Below are positions 36,159 to 45,417 of a stretch of 64,000 nucleotides of DNA, piece by piece. Position 1 is the stretch's first letter; each line of letters opens with the position of its first letter. The notes below the pieces were generated by a model that was not told where the DNA came from, did not search any database, and worked only from the letters and a program-made list of their open reading frames with translations. The translations under genes and the position numbers were made by a program. Source of the stretch: Phocaeicola dorei (GTDB lineage Bacteria; Bacteroidota; Bacteroidia; Bacteroidales; Bacteroidaceae); contig NZ_CP046176.1 of NCBI RefSeq assembly GCF_013009555.1, positions 4,619,501 through 4,683,500 of the forward strand, read 5' to 3'.

Positions 36159-37691
36159 TCAAATAACACGATGCATTTCGTGTCCTTCCACATAAATGGC
36201 ACTGAACGGACGTGCCGGACAAAGATTTTCACAAGCGCCACAACCGATGCAACGTTCTGTATTCACAACCGGTATTTTAGGTGAACTTTCATCATTCTCA
36301 TCTTTAGGTATCATTTGAATAGCACCAGTAGGACAATGACGAGCACAATTTCCACAACTTACCTTATCCGTATTCACTATACAATTTTGAGCAATCCACA
36401 CGGCATGCCCTATTTGAATAGCCGACTTTTCAGCCAAACTAGTCAAATGAATGGCATCAGTAGGACATACTTCTGCACATTTCGCACATTCGGGGCGACA
36501 ATATCCACGTTCATAGGACATCTCAGGCTGCATCAACCGCTTCAGATCACCCGATGGACGCAATATCTGATTAGGGCACACCGACACACAAAGCTGACAA
36601 GCCGTACAATGCTGTGCAAAATGACGAAGACCTCTCGCTCCTGCAGGAACAATAGAAGTGGCACGTTTAGGATTCTTTTTATCAATAAGAGGCGCCAATC
36701 CTCCATCCACTTTCTTTTCCTGCGCTTTCATTACGGCACTTGTAGCAAGTAAAGCAGAAACCGTAAAAAAATTTCGCCGCGACGTATTCACCTTTTCTGA
36801 ATTTGAAGACGATTGAGAAGCTGACTGACCTGTTTCTTCTCTTCTCAAAACCTGCTTTTTCTGAATTATTGCTCCAGATACATACTTTATCGCATCCTGA
36901 CGACATTTACCTAAACAATCCATACAAGCAACACAACGGGAATAATCAATCTCATGTGCTTTGGGATTAATGCAGGAAGACTTGCAATTACGAGCACAAA
37001 GTCCGCAACCATTACATTTAGACGTATCAATAACCGGTTTAAAATAAGAATATCTAGATAAGAGTCCCAATACTGTACCCACCGGACAAATGGTATTGCA
37101 ATAAGTTCTTCCTCCACGCCATGCCAAAATAAAAAGCACTATCACAGTACCCACTGCAACTACAAAAGTAGAAAGACCTTTCATCCAAACATCTACCGAA
37201 TAAAAAGCATAACTGTCTACACGCTCCGCCCACAGGGCAAGTACATTGTTCCCCCACTGATACAAAGGTGTCAGCAGGTTAGAAATGATACGGCCGTATG
37301 CACTGTAAGGAGCAATCAATGCCGTCAATGAAACTACCCCTGCTACCAAAGCGACGATAAACACCGCCAATACCCCATAGCGCAACCACGACAAAGCAGG
37401 CGAGTAGTGGAAACGATTCTTCTTTACCCTTCCCGAAACCCAGGAAATAATATCTTGAAACACACCTAACGGGCAGACAACCGAACAATAGACACGCCCC
37501 AAAAGCAACGTCAACAAAACAAGGGCTATCATCACCCCCACATTCAGTGCCAGCACGGCAGGAAGAAACTGTATTTTCGCCATCCAGCCAAACCAACTAT
37601 GCACAGTTCCTGTAAAATCCAGAAACAGCAACGTGATCATTGTAAAGAACAAAAGGGCGGCGACGAGTCTTATTTTACGTAACATAAGCAT
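36159..37691 (-). CDS. Membrane 4Fe-4S electron-transfer protein, NapH/NapG-like fusion
   Basis: A 510-residue iron-sulfur protein. The first ~290 residues resemble NapH: several membrane segments, two CxxxCP motifs (YCSVVCPLGVFQD and YCNTICPVGTVLG), then two 4Fe-4S clusters (CNGCGLCARNCKSSC, CVACMDCLGKC). At about residue 303 a twin-arginine-like motif SRRNFFTVSALLA appears inside the chain. After it come four more ferredoxin clusters (CTACQLCVSVC, CAKCAEVC, CGNCARHC, CIGCGACENLC), as in NapG. It should pass electrons from quinol to a periplasmic reductase; the partner is unknown, though the aldo/keto reductase with its own clusters is directly upstream. Confidence 0.85.
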   Translation of the reverse strand: MLMLRKIRLVAALLFFTMITLLFLDFTGTVHSWFGWMAKIQFLPAVLALNVGVMIALVLLTLLLGRVYCSVVCPLGVFQDIISWVSGRVKKNRFHYSPALSWLRYGVLAVFIVALVAGVVSLTALIAPYSAYGRIISNLLTPLYQWGNNVLALWAERVDSYAFYSVDVWMKGLSTFVVAVGTVIVLFILAWRGGRTYCNTICPVGTVLGLLSRYSYFKPVIDTSKCNGCGLCARNCKSSCINPKAHEIDYSRCVACMDCLGKCRQDAIKYVSGAIIQKKQVLRREETGQSASQSSSNSEKVNTSRRNFFTVSALLATSAVMKAQEKKVDGGLAPLIDKKNPKRATSIVPAGARGLRHFAQHCTACQLCVSVCPNQILRPSGDLKRLMQPEMSYERGYCRPECAKCAEVCPTDAIHLTSLAEKSAIQIGHAVWIAQNCIVNTDKVSCGNCARHCPTGAIQMIPKDENDESSPKIPVVNTERCIGCGACENLCPARPFSAIYVEGHEMHRVI

Positions 37692-37720
37692 TCGTTATTT
37701 TATCATGTTTATCCATTCCA

Positions 37721-39103
37721 TTATAAAGTCTCTTGTTTCAACTGCTCCACATATGCGTCTATACGATGCAGTTCTTTGGGAATATCAATACTTTGAGGGC
37801 AATGCGGGTTACACTGGTTACATCCGGTACAATGACTTGCCTGCCGCAGTTTGGGCACACTACGGTCATAACCTATCAGGAAAGCACGCCGTGCACGGCG
37901 GTAATTCTCATCCTGACTGCTTTTAGGCACATTTCCTTCGTTGACACATTTATTATAATGCACCAGAATCGCCGGAATATCCAAGCCGTAAGGACAGGGC
38001 ATACAATATTTGCAGTCATTGCAAGGAATCGTAGGGAACTTCAGCATCAATTGGGCTGTTTCTTCCAAGAACTCTTTTTCCTCCTCATTCAAAGGTTCTA
38101 AGGGAGAATAAGTCCGAAGGTTATCCTGCAAATGTTCCATATAAGTCATTCCACTCAGCACACACAACACATTGGGATACGTACCGGCAAAACGGAATGC
38201 CCACGATGCCACACTGTTCTCCGGACGACGCTGCTTCAAGCGCGCCACCAGATGGTCGTTCAGTTTAGACAAACGTCCTCCTAACAGAGGCTCCATAATC
38301 ACAGCCGGAATTCCACGCTTGGCCAACTCTCCATACAAATATTCCGCATTAACATTTCGACCCGAAGCATGGCGCCAATCTACATAGTTCATCTGAATTT
38401 GCACAAAATCCCATTTCACATCCAGCGACAGCAAATAATCAAACACTTCCACCGATCCGTGAAATGACCATCCCAAATTACGAATACGGCCTTCTTCACG
38501 CTCTTTTAGTAAAAAGTCAAGAACTCCATTGTCAATATAACGGTCATGGAAAGTTTTGATCCCTTCCCCTCCACCTACAGAATGAAGCAAATAATAATCC
38601 AGATAATCCGTCTGCAATTCTTTCATCGACTGATGGTACATCTTGATGGAATTCTCACGAGTATAATTTTGAAAATTAGACATCTTTGTCGCAATCAACA
38701 GTCTTTCACGAGGATGACGTTTCAAAGCCACACCAGTGGCCCTTTCAGAAAATCCCTGGCAATAAACAGGAGATGTATCGAAATAATTCACTCCGTGAGC
38801 GATAGCATAATCCACCAGCTCATTCACCGCATCCTGGTCTATCACATTTCCATCACTGTCCGGCGCTGGTTTCAACGGCCAGCGCATACATCCATATCCT
38901 AAAAGTGAAACATGTTCTCCCTTTGGAGAAGTACGATAAGTCATTTTATCAACAGGCACTTCGCCTAAAATAGAAGCCTCAGACGCATTCGACTTCTCGC
39001 CGGATGCACAACCATACATTGCCACCGTAGATGCAACTGTACTAACACCCACAATTTTTAGAAATTCTCTACGGTTCATTTCCTTTTTGTCTCTTTTGTC
39101 CAT
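37721..39103 (-). CDS. Exported aldo/keto reductase with C-terminal 4Fe-4S ferredoxin domain
   Basis: A 460-residue protein with a twin-arginine leader (MNRREFLKIVGVSTVAS) and a possible lipobox (MYGCASG). The aldo/keto reductase barrel has Asp and Tyr in NYFDTSPVYCQG, Lys in LIATKMSN and His in YYLLHSVGG, the expected tetrad. The C-terminus carries two ferredoxin motifs, CNDCKYCMPCPYG and CTGCNQCNPHCPQ. It is the first gene of a unit with the NapH/NapG-like fusion 29 bp downstream, so electrons could flow between them. The substrate is unknown. Confidence 0.88.
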   Translation of the reverse strand: MDKRDKKEMNRREFLKIVGVSTVASTVAMYGCASGEKSNASEASILGEVPVDKMTYRTSPKGEHVSLLGYGCMRWPLKPAPDSDGNVIDQDAVNELVDYAIAHGVNYFDTSPVYCQGFSERATGVALKRHPRERLLIATKMSNFQNYTRENSIKMYHQSMKELQTDYLDYYLLHSVGGGEGIKTFHDRYIDNGVLDFLLKEREEGRIRNLGWSFHGSVEVFDYLLSLDVKWDFVQIQMNYVDWRHASGRNVNAEYLYGELAKRGIPAVIMEPLLGGRLSKLNDHLVARLKQRRPENSVASWAFRFAGTYPNVLCVLSGMTYMEHLQDNLRTYSPLEPLNEEEKEFLEETAQLMLKFPTIPCNDCKYCMPCPYGLDIPAILVHYNKCVNEGNVPKSSQDENYRRARRAFLIGYDRSVPKLRQASHCTGCNQCNPHCPQSIDIPKELHRIDAYVEQLKQETL

Positions 39104-39282
39104 AGTCTTTTACTTAACCTTCCTTTATTTACTGTAAACCACCACTATAGCCTGATCATCAGTTAATGCAAAGTTAATTAGAATTCATGAAATTCCTTGC
39201 AACACAACCTTAATAATCAAAACAACTTTAATTACAGAAAGCAAATCACTTTTTAATTCACATAGATCACTATTGAAAATAA

Positions 39283-40179
39283 TTATTTAAACAACTGTAT
39301 CATAGGGCGGCCTATCCAAACCTGCGGTTGTTTCAAGCCAAAAATAAAAGCAACTGTAGAAGCACAATCAAACTGCATCATACTTTCATCAAAAATTCCT
39401 CCTTTTTTTACATTCTTTCCAGCAATAATAAATGGAGTTTCCATTTCTTGCATCGTTTTTCCACCATGCCCCTTATTTATTCCTCCATGATCGGCTGTAA
39501 CAATAATAATACTATTATCATAAATACCTGCCTCCTTGATAGCATCTACTATCCGACCTACATATCCGTCTAATTCTTTCAATTTTGCATAATAAGCCGG
39601 AGTATCATGTCCATCCACATGACCTACATGGTCAGGATTATCAAAACAAATTGCAGTCAAGACCGGCTTCTTTTCTGTAATATACTTACATGCCATCTCA
39701 CATAGAGCAGCGGGATATAGATTATAGTCAGGAGCCTGCACATGATAATTCAAAGCCAAAGTATCTACTAGATATTTAATACCATCCCACTCATACAACA
39801 CTCCTATTTCAGCATCAGGAACAGCTTTACGAAGTTCACTGAAAATAGTTGGAAATATATGATGCTCATTTACTACACGTGAAGGAAGTTCGGGAGTTTT
39901 AGACCCCCATTCTGTATATCCATGGAGTTCAGGTCCTGCCCCCATAAACATAGAAGCCCAGTTTACTGCACTTGAAGAAGGAAGCACACTACGTTTTTTC
40001 AAAGTATAGCAACCTGCATCCATTAAAGTTTTAACATTTGGCATCTCAGCCTTTTCCACACTATAAGCCCCCCAACCGTCAAGGCCAATCAAGAACACAT
40101 GGTCGGCTTTCCAATTCTGAGCAAAGCAAGAAAAAGTAAAGAATGCTATCAATATAGCAAATAAACGATTTTTTTTCAT
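39283..40179 (-). CDS. Alkaline phosphatase-superfamily hydrolase (phosphodiesterase/pyrophosphatase type), secreted
   Basis: A 298-residue secreted enzyme with signal peptide ending SCFAQ (residue 21). Metal-binding features of the superfamily are VFLIGLDGWG (about 29-38), the nucleophile region PSSSAVNWASM (about 67-77), DNPDHVGHVDGHD (about 175-187) and VTADHGGINKGHGG (about 238-251). It resembles nucleotide pyrophosphatase/phosphodiesterases, but it is short and the substrate cannot be told. It is a single gene with a 270-bp upstream region that contains a 12-bp palindrome. Confidence 0.85.
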   Translation of the reverse strand: MKKNRLFAILIAFFTFSCFAQNWKADHVFLIGLDGWGAYSVEKAEMPNVKTLMDAGCYTLKKRSVLPSSSAVNWASMFMGAGPELHGYTEWGSKTPELPSRVVNEHHIFPTIFSELRKAVPDAEIGVLYEWDGIKYLVDTLALNYHVQAPDYNLYPAALCEMACKYITEKKPVLTAICFDNPDHVGHVDGHDTPAYYAKLKELDGYVGRIVDAIKEAGIYDNSIIIVTADHGGINKGHGGKTMQEMETPFIIAGKNVKKGGIFDESMMQFDCASTVAFIFGLKQPQVWIGRPMIQLFK

Positions 40180-40313
40180 AGCAACTTATATTTTTCAGTT
40201 ATACATATTATCTTAACAATTCTCCACACTATGAAATGATTGGATACTCTCCATCGGATAAACTTCCACTTACACACAATATTTCATCAAGAAAGGTGGA
40301 AACGATATCTAAT

Positions 40314-40325
40314 CCCAATATTGGG
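40314..40325. promoter_or_regulatory. Palindrome CCCAATATTGGG
   Basis: A perfect 12-bp palindrome lies within partial outer symmetry (GATATCT...AGATATC), about 135 bp upstream of the hydrolase start. It could bind a dimeric regulator. Confidence 0.3.
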
Positions 40326-40357
40326 AGATATCCCTATAATATGAAAAATTAAAAGAT

Positions 40358-40394
40358 GAGCAAGCGCTGGTTTCCTTTCTCCAAACGCCTGCTC
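40358..40394 (-). terminator. Terminator downstream of proC
   Basis: On the minus strand GAGCAGGCGTTTGG pairs with CCAGCGCTTGCTC with small mismatches, then a T-rich tail (ATCTTTTAATTTTT). It lies 57 bp past the proC stop. Confidence 0.65.
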
Positions 40395-40450
40395 AGTTCA
40401 AATAGAGACATAAAAGCTGATTTCCATCACAGCTCCATCATACCTATTAT

Positions 40451-41224
40451 CTATTTCAGACAAGCCTTCATTGCTTTAATGATCGCTGAGTCAAACCCTT
40501 CGTGATCCAATTCATTAATACCCTTGATAGTCATACCACCGGGCGTACACACCTTATCTATTTCCACACTGGGATGAGTATCATTATTCAATATCAAGGA
40601 AGCAGCCCCTTTCACAGATTGAGCAACCATTTTCTGTGCATCTTTCGGATAAATTCCTAATTCAATACCTGCCTGCATAGCTGCCTGAATATATTTCAAA
40701 ACATATGCGATACCACATGAAGTCAAAGCCGTAGTAGCAGCCATCTGACTTTCAGGAATAAGAATAGCCAATCCTAATTCATTAAAGATATCCAGCATCA
40801 GTTGTTCTTGTTCCTTACTGGCGTTACGACTGGATATCAAGGTCATACTTTCCAGCTGAGATATAGCAGTATTGGGAATCAGACGGAATATAGTCTGTTC
40901 CGGGCCTACACTCTTCACCAATTGCTCAAAGGTTACACCGCCTGCGATAGAAACTAATACTTGTTGAGGAGTCAAATGAATCACACTCAATACCTGATCT
41001 ATCAACCACGGTTTTACAGCCAGAATAACGATATCGGCATCCTTTATCGCTTTCGGGTTTTCCGTTGTTACATTAATCTCCGGATAATCCGCCTGTAGAG
41101 TTTCCAGACTTCCGCTGAACGGATCGGCTACTGTTACATCACTCGCAGGAATGATAGTGCCTTGGGCAAGGCCGCGAGCAATAGCCCCTCCCATATTTCC
41201 CGCACCAATAATTGCTACTTTCAT
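40451..41224 (-). CDS. proC: Pyrroline-5-carboxylate reductase
   Basis: A 257-residue NAD(P)H-dependent enzyme for the last step of proline synthesis. The Rossmann motif is VAIIGAGNMGGAIARGLAQG (residues 3-22); the family signature TSCGIAYVLKYIQAAMQAG and the C-terminal TPGGMTIKGINELD are complete. Its own promoter box (TATCTTTG) at 41251-41258 and the argD terminator upstream show it is a separate transcript from the arginine operon, although it follows it on the same strand. Confidence 0.95.
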   Translation of the reverse strand: MKVAIIGAGNMGGAIARGLAQGTIIPASDVTVADPFSGSLETLQADYPEINVTTENPKAIKDADIVILAVKPWLIDQVLSVIHLTPQQVLVSIAGGVTFEQLVKSVGPEQTIFRLIPNTAISQLESMTLISSRNASKEQEQLMLDIFNELGLAILIPESQMAATTALTSCGIAYVLKYIQAAMQAGIELGIYPKDAQKMVAQSVKGAASLILNNDTHPSVEIDKVCTPGGMTIKGINELDHEGFDSAIIKAMKACLK

Positions 41225-41250
41225 ATTATTAAAGATTAAGTCTATAGCTA

Positions 41251-41258
41251 CAAAGATA
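41251..41258 (-). promoter_or_regulatory. proC promoter -7 box (TATCTTTG)
   Basis: The minus strand reads TATCTTTG, matching TAnnTTTG, 27 bp before the proC ATG. Confidence 0.55.
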
Positions 41259-41325
41259 AGGGAAAAAAAGGAGAAGAACGTATTATGAAAAGCTAAAAAT
41301 AAAATTACTTTGAAGAAGATTAAAT

Positions 41326-41365
41326 CAAAAAGCCTCGCCGGAACCGAAATGTTTCCTGACGAGAC
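41326..41365 (-). terminator. Terminator downstream of argD
   Basis: On the minus strand GTCTCGTCAGGAAAC pairs with GGTTCCGGCGAGGC, followed by TTTTTG. It closes the arginine operon 44 bp after the argD stop. Confidence 0.85.
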
Positions 41366-41408
41366 CTCATTTTCTTTCGTAGATTATTATCCCTTTTGAA
41401 TCTCCAGC

Positions 41409-42533
41409 TTATACCAACACTTTACGAAAGCGTTCAAGAAATTCATCAGCCTCTGCCATAGTAAGGCACAAAGGCGGAAGCAGACGAATCACATTAGTAC
41501 CACTGACTCCGGTAAATACTTTCTGTTCGAACAGCAAACGCTGACGCAATTCCTTAATCGGTTCTTCAAATTCCATACCGATCATCAAACCTTCGCCACG
41601 CACCTCTTTAATCTGTGAGAATTGTTTCAATTCTTTCAGCAGATGAGCACCTACCTTGGCAGCATTCTCTACCAGATTCTCACCTTTCATAACATCAAGC
41701 ACCGCGATAGCAGCAGCACAAGCTAGGTGGTTACCACCAAAAGTGGTTCCCAATTGTCCATATACCGGCTTGAATTTCGGACTGATCAGGACACCAGCCA
41801 TCGGAAAGCCATTACCAATCCCCTTTGCTACCGTAATTATATCGGGACGGATACCTGCATGTTGGTGAGCAAAAAATTTACCGCTACGCCCGTAGCCGGA
41901 TTGTATTTCATCCAAAACAAGGGCTGCATCCACTTCTTCGCAAGCCTTACTCAGTTCTTTCAAGAATTTTACTTCCGGAACCTGAATACCGCCTACTCCT
42001 TGAATACCTTCAATAATCACCGCACAGACATCTCCTTTTGCCAATTCCGCTTTAGCTGCTTCTATATCGTTCAAAGGCAGATAAGTCACATGCCCATTGT
42101 CATTGATTGGGGCTATAATTTTCGGATTGTGGGTTACCTCCACTGCCAGTGAAGTACGTCCGTGAAATGCTTTGCAAAAAGAAAGCACACGGTTGCGACC
42201 ATTGTAAAAAGAAGCCAGTTTCAACGCATTTTCATTAGCTTCAGCTCCACTGTTTATCAAAAACAATTGATAATCATCATAACCCGAAAGTTTCCCTAAA
42301 CGGTCTGCCACTTCCTGCTGTAGCTTGTTAACCACCGAATTGGAATAAAATCCCAACTGTGCAACCTGCTTGCTTATCATTTCCACATAATATGGATGTG
42401 CGTGACCGATAGAAATAACCGCATGACCACCATACAAATCAAGGTATTCCGTACCTTGGTCATCCCAGACATGACAACCTTTTCCTTTGACAATATTTAT
42501 GTCAAAAAGAGGATATACATCAAATAATTTCAT
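41409..42533 (-). CDS. argD: N-acyl (acetyl/succinyl) ornithine aminotransferase
   Basis: A 374-residue PLP-dependent class III aminotransferase of arginine synthesis. ALVLDEIQSGYGRSGKFFAH holds the PLP-binding Asp, and AKGIGNGFPMAG holds the Schiff-base Lys. INSGAEANENALKLAS binds the cofactor phosphate. Bacteroides are known to use N-succinyl intermediates in arginine synthesis, so the true substrate is probably N-succinylornithine (from family knowledge, not seen here). It is the last gene of argR-GNAT-argG-argC-argD, 13 bp after argC. Confidence 0.93.
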   Translation of the reverse strand: MKLFDVYPLFDINIVKGKGCHVWDDQGTEYLDLYGGHAVISIGHAHPYYVEMISKQVAQLGFYSNSVVNKLQQEVADRLGKLSGYDDYQLFLINSGAEANENALKLASFYNGRNRVLSFCKAFHGRTSLAVEVTHNPKIIAPINDNGHVTYLPLNDIEAAKAELAKGDVCAVIIEGIQGVGGIQVPEVKFLKELSKACEEVDAALVLDEIQSGYGRSGKFFAHQHAGIRPDIITVAKGIGNGFPMAGVLISPKFKPVYGQLGTTFGGNHLACAAAIAVLDVMKGENLVENAAKVGAHLLKELKQFSQIKEVRGEGLMIGMEFEEPIKELRQRLLFEQKVFTGVSGTNVIRLLPPLCLTMAEADEFLERFRKVLV

Positions 42534-42546
42534 AAACTCTTCTTTA

Positions 42547-43515
42547 TTAAAAAGCAGACGGTTTCAACCTCAACCCTACGGTTTCTTCCAAATTGAACAT
42601 GAGATTCATATTATGAACCGCTTGTCCGCTTGCCCCCTTCAACAAGTTGTCAATGCAAGAGATAACCAGCAGCTTATCGCCATGTTTCTCCAAATGAATC
42701 AAACACTTGTTGGTGTTCACCACCTGCTTCAAATCTATATTTTTGTCTACAATATGAACGAAAGAATCCTCGGCATAATAGTCTTGATACATCTTCACCA
42801 GTTCTTCCAGTTCCACCTTGCATTTGACTACCAGAGTAGCAAAGATACCACGCGGGAAATCACCCCGGTAAGGAATAAAATCTATTTCAGCATTAAAGCT
42901 GTTTTGCAACTGTTTCAATGATTGCTTGATTTCGGGAACATGCTGATGAGAAAACGGTTTATAAATGCTCATATTATTATTACGCCAACTGAAATGACTG
43001 GTAGCACCCGGTTTCACCCCTGCCCCTGTACTTCCGGTAATGGCATTTACCATTACATCCTCGTTCAGTAACAGATGTTTGGCTAACGGCAATAAACCCA
43101 ATTGAATACAAGTGGCAAAACATCCCGGATTGGCCACGTGCTTGCTATGGCAGATAGCACGACGGTTCAGTTCCGGCAAACCATAAATGAAGTCATGGTC
43201 ATCACTCTTGATACGGTAGTCCATACTGAGGTCTATGATTTTCAAATCCTCGGGTACATTGTGACTATCCATAAACTTCTTTGTATCTCCATGAGCCGTA
43301 CAGAAGAACAATACATCAATCTCATCCAGAGGAAGTTCGTCTGTAAAAACCAAATCCGTTTCACCATAGAGTCCCTCATGTACGTCGGTAATCTTATTGC
43401 CAGCGTTACTGCTGCTATTTATAAACTTTATGTCTACATCAGGGTGATTAATCAGCAGACGAATCAATTCGCCCGCCGTATAACCTGCCCCACCGATAAT
43501 TCCTGCTTTAATCAT
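42547..43515 (-). CDS. argC: N-acetyl(acyl)-gamma-glutamyl-phosphate reductase
   Basis: A 322-residue NADPH-dependent reductase. The nucleotide-binding motif is AGIIGGAGYTAGELIRLL (residues 3-20), and the catalytic Cys lies in ANPGCFATCIQLGLLPL (about 128-144). HQHVPEI supplies the active-site His. It starts 5 bp after argG and is followed 13 bp later by argD, so the three are cotranscribed. Confidence 0.95.
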   Translation of the reverse strand: MIKAGIIGGAGYTAGELIRLLINHPDVDIKFINSSSNAGNKITDVHEGLYGETDLVFTDELPLDEIDVLFFCTAHGDTKKFMDSHNVPEDLKIIDLSMDYRIKSDDHDFIYGLPELNRRAICHSKHVANPGCFATCIQLGLLPLAKHLLLNEDVMVNAITGSTGAGVKPGATSHFSWRNNNMSIYKPFSHQHVPEIKQSLKQLQNSFNAEIDFIPYRGDFPRGIFATLVVKCKVELEELVKMYQDYYAEDSFVHIVDKNIDLKQVVNTNKCLIHLEKHGDKLLVISCIDNLLKGASGQAVHNMNLMFNLEETVGLRLKPSAF

Positions 43516-43520
43516 ACTTA

Positions 43521-44729
43521 TTAAATTTCTTCGTCCTTGTGGTTATTATAATAAACACGCAAAGGTGTAGAAGTCACTTTGATAAAGCCTTTAGCATCTT
43601 CTGCTGTCCATCCCTTCTGCATTTCACCATATTCACCAAATTTGGTCTTCACCAGATCGTCTTTTGATTCAACACCCACAGTAGAGAATGAAAGCGGACG
43701 GAGTTCCAAGATAGCTGTACCATTTACATTACGCTGAGACTCCTGCAACATTGCCTCAATATCGCGCATTACCGGTTCCAGATACTGACTTTCATGCAAG
43801 AACATTCCGTACCAATTGGCAACCTGGTCTTTCCAATATTGCTGCCACTTGCTCAACGTATATTTTTCAAGGAAACGATGGGCACCGATAATCAGCATAG
43901 GAGCAGCAGCCTCGAATCCTACACGCCCTTTGATACCGATAATGGTATCCCCAACGTGCATGTCGCGGCCGATACCGTAGGGCGCACCGATCTCCTCCAC
44001 TTTTTGAATAGCCTTGATAGGATCATCAAACTTCTCGTCATTAACAGCTTTCAGTTCACCTTTTTCAAATGTAAGACGAAGTTGTTCGCTTCCTTCCTTG
44101 GTCACCTGTTTTAAATAAGCACTTTCGGGCAAACCCTGCGCAGAGTCCAATATTTCCCCACCGCAGATAGAAGTCCCCCAAAGACCTACATTATAAGAAT
44201 ATTTCAATTTTGTAAAGTCAGCGGCAAAACCATGTTCGTTCAAATAATCGATTTCCTGCTGACGGCTTAATGCCATGTCACGGGTCAATGTAATGATCTC
44301 AACTCCCGGAGCCAGTACCAAAAAAGTCATATCGAAACGAATCTGGTCATTACCCGCACCAGTCGAGCCGTGTGCGATAGCGTCCGCACCTATTTCATTA
44401 GCATAACGCGCTATAGCCAACCCTTGGAAGATACGTTCAGAACTTACAGAAATAGGATAAGTACCATTACGGAGCACATTACCGAATACCATATATTTCA
44501 AGCTCTTCTCATAGTATTCCTGGGTCACATCCAATGTCACATACTTCACAGCACCCAGTTTGTAAGCGTTCTCTTCGTTCTGCTTCAGCTGCTCCTCACT
44601 GAAACCACCCGTGTTTGCACAAGCTGCATACACTTCATACCCTTTTTCCTTAGCCAGATACATTACAGTGAAAGAGGTATCAAGCCCCCCGCTGAATGCC
44701 ACTACTACTTTTTTCTTCTTTTCTTCCAT
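43521..44729 (-). CDS. argG: Argininosuccinate synthase
   Basis: A 402-residue ligase that joins citrulline and aspartate using ATP. The PP-loop is VVVAFSGGLDTSFTVMYLAK (residues 8-27), with AHGSTGAGNDQIRFD (about 118-132) and ISSERIFQG-like VSSERIFQGLAIARYA (about 97-112) in the substrate site. The gap to the upstream acetyltransferase gene is 107 bp and holds AT-rich repeats able to form a hairpin, which may allow separate control of argG. Confidence 0.96.
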   Translation of the reverse strand: MEEKKKKVVVAFSGGLDTSFTVMYLAKEKGYEVYAACANTGGFSEEQLKQNEENAYKLGAVKYVTLDVTQEYYEKSLKYMVFGNVLRNGTYPISVSSERIFQGLAIARYANEIGADAIAHGSTGAGNDQIRFDMTFLVLAPGVEIITLTRDMALSRQQEIDYLNEHGFAADFTKLKYSYNVGLWGTSICGGEILDSAQGLPESAYLKQVTKEGSEQLRLTFEKGELKAVNDEKFDDPIKAIQKVEEIGAPYGIGRDMHVGDTIIGIKGRVGFEAAAPMLIIGAHRFLEKYTLSKWQQYWKDQVANWYGMFLHESQYLEPVMRDIEAMLQESQRNVNGTAILELRPLSFSTVGVESKDDLVKTKFGEYGEMQKGWTAEDAKGFIKVTSTPLRVYYNNHKDEEI

Positions 44730-44742
44730 AATGATATTATTT

Positions 44743-44835
44743 TAATTGAGAATTAAAAATTGAAAACTGAGAAATAAGTACATGAATGCGCAGCCATCTT
44801 TTAATTCTTAATTTTTAATTCTTAATTTTTAATTT
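44743..44835. repeat. AT-rich direct and inverted repeats between acetyltransferase gene and argG
   Basis: A 14-bp unit (TTAATTCTTAATTT) is repeated at 44801-44814 and 44815-44828 with a partial third unit to 44835. A complementary tract (AATTGAGAATTAAAAATTG) lies at 44746-44765, so a long weak hairpin can form in the argG leader. Similar AATTAAAAATTGAGAA-type tracts occur at 34105-34130. Confidence 0.55.
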
Positions 44836-44836
44836 A

Positions 44837-45394
44837 TTAAATAGTGTCTTCTTCGTGCAAAGCCGGATCGTAAAGCATGGCTGTACAAATACAGAACTTA
44901 CGGTTCTTCGCCACTAATATATCGTGATTGATACAGCCTTCACAACCTTTCCAAAAGGCCTCATCATCAGTCAGTTCATTGAAAGTTACAGGAACATATC
45001 CCAGTTCTGTATTCATTTTCATTACCGCCGCGCCACTGGTCAGACTGAATATCTTTGCTTTAGGCCATCGTAGACGTGCCAATCGGAACGAAGCCGCCTT
45101 TATACGCTTGGCCAAACCTATTCCACGATAATTAGGATGCACAATCAATCCCGAGGTTGCTACATATTGCTTGTTTCCCCATGACTCAATATAGGTAAAT
45201 CCTGCAAAATCATCTCCACATAAGGCAATAATCGCCTTTCCTTCTTTCATCTTTGTAGTCACATATTCATGTGTGCGTTCTGCAATGCCTGTTCCGCGTA
45301 CCTTAGCAGCTTCTCTAATAGTATCTAAAATTTTATCAACGTAAACTTCATGTGAGGCATCTGCCACCATCACATCCACTTGTTTAGCATCCAT
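44837..45394 (-). CDS. GNAT-family N-acyltransferase in the arginine operon
   Basis: A 185-residue Gcn5-related N-acyltransferase. Motif A is SGLIVHPNYRGIGLAKRIKA (about 81-100), with the Q/RxxGxG/A acyl-CoA loop as RGIGLA. The C-terminus has a cysteine-rich stretch (CEGCINHDILVAKNRKFCIC). Its place between argR and argG suggests it acylates glutamate as the first step, in place of a classical ArgA; this is inferred from context. The gap to argR is 23 bp. Confidence 0.85.
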   Translation of the reverse strand: MDAKQVDVMVADASHEVYVDKILDTIREAAKVRGTGIAERTHEYVTTKMKEGKAIIALCGDDFAGFTYIESWGNKQYVATSGLIVHPNYRGIGLAKRIKAASFRLARLRWPKAKIFSLTSGAAVMKMNTELGYVPVTFNELTDDEAFWKGCEGCINHDILVAKNRKFCICTAMLYDPALHEEDTI

Positions 45395-45417
45395 CTCCTT
45401 TTTTATCTATTATTATA

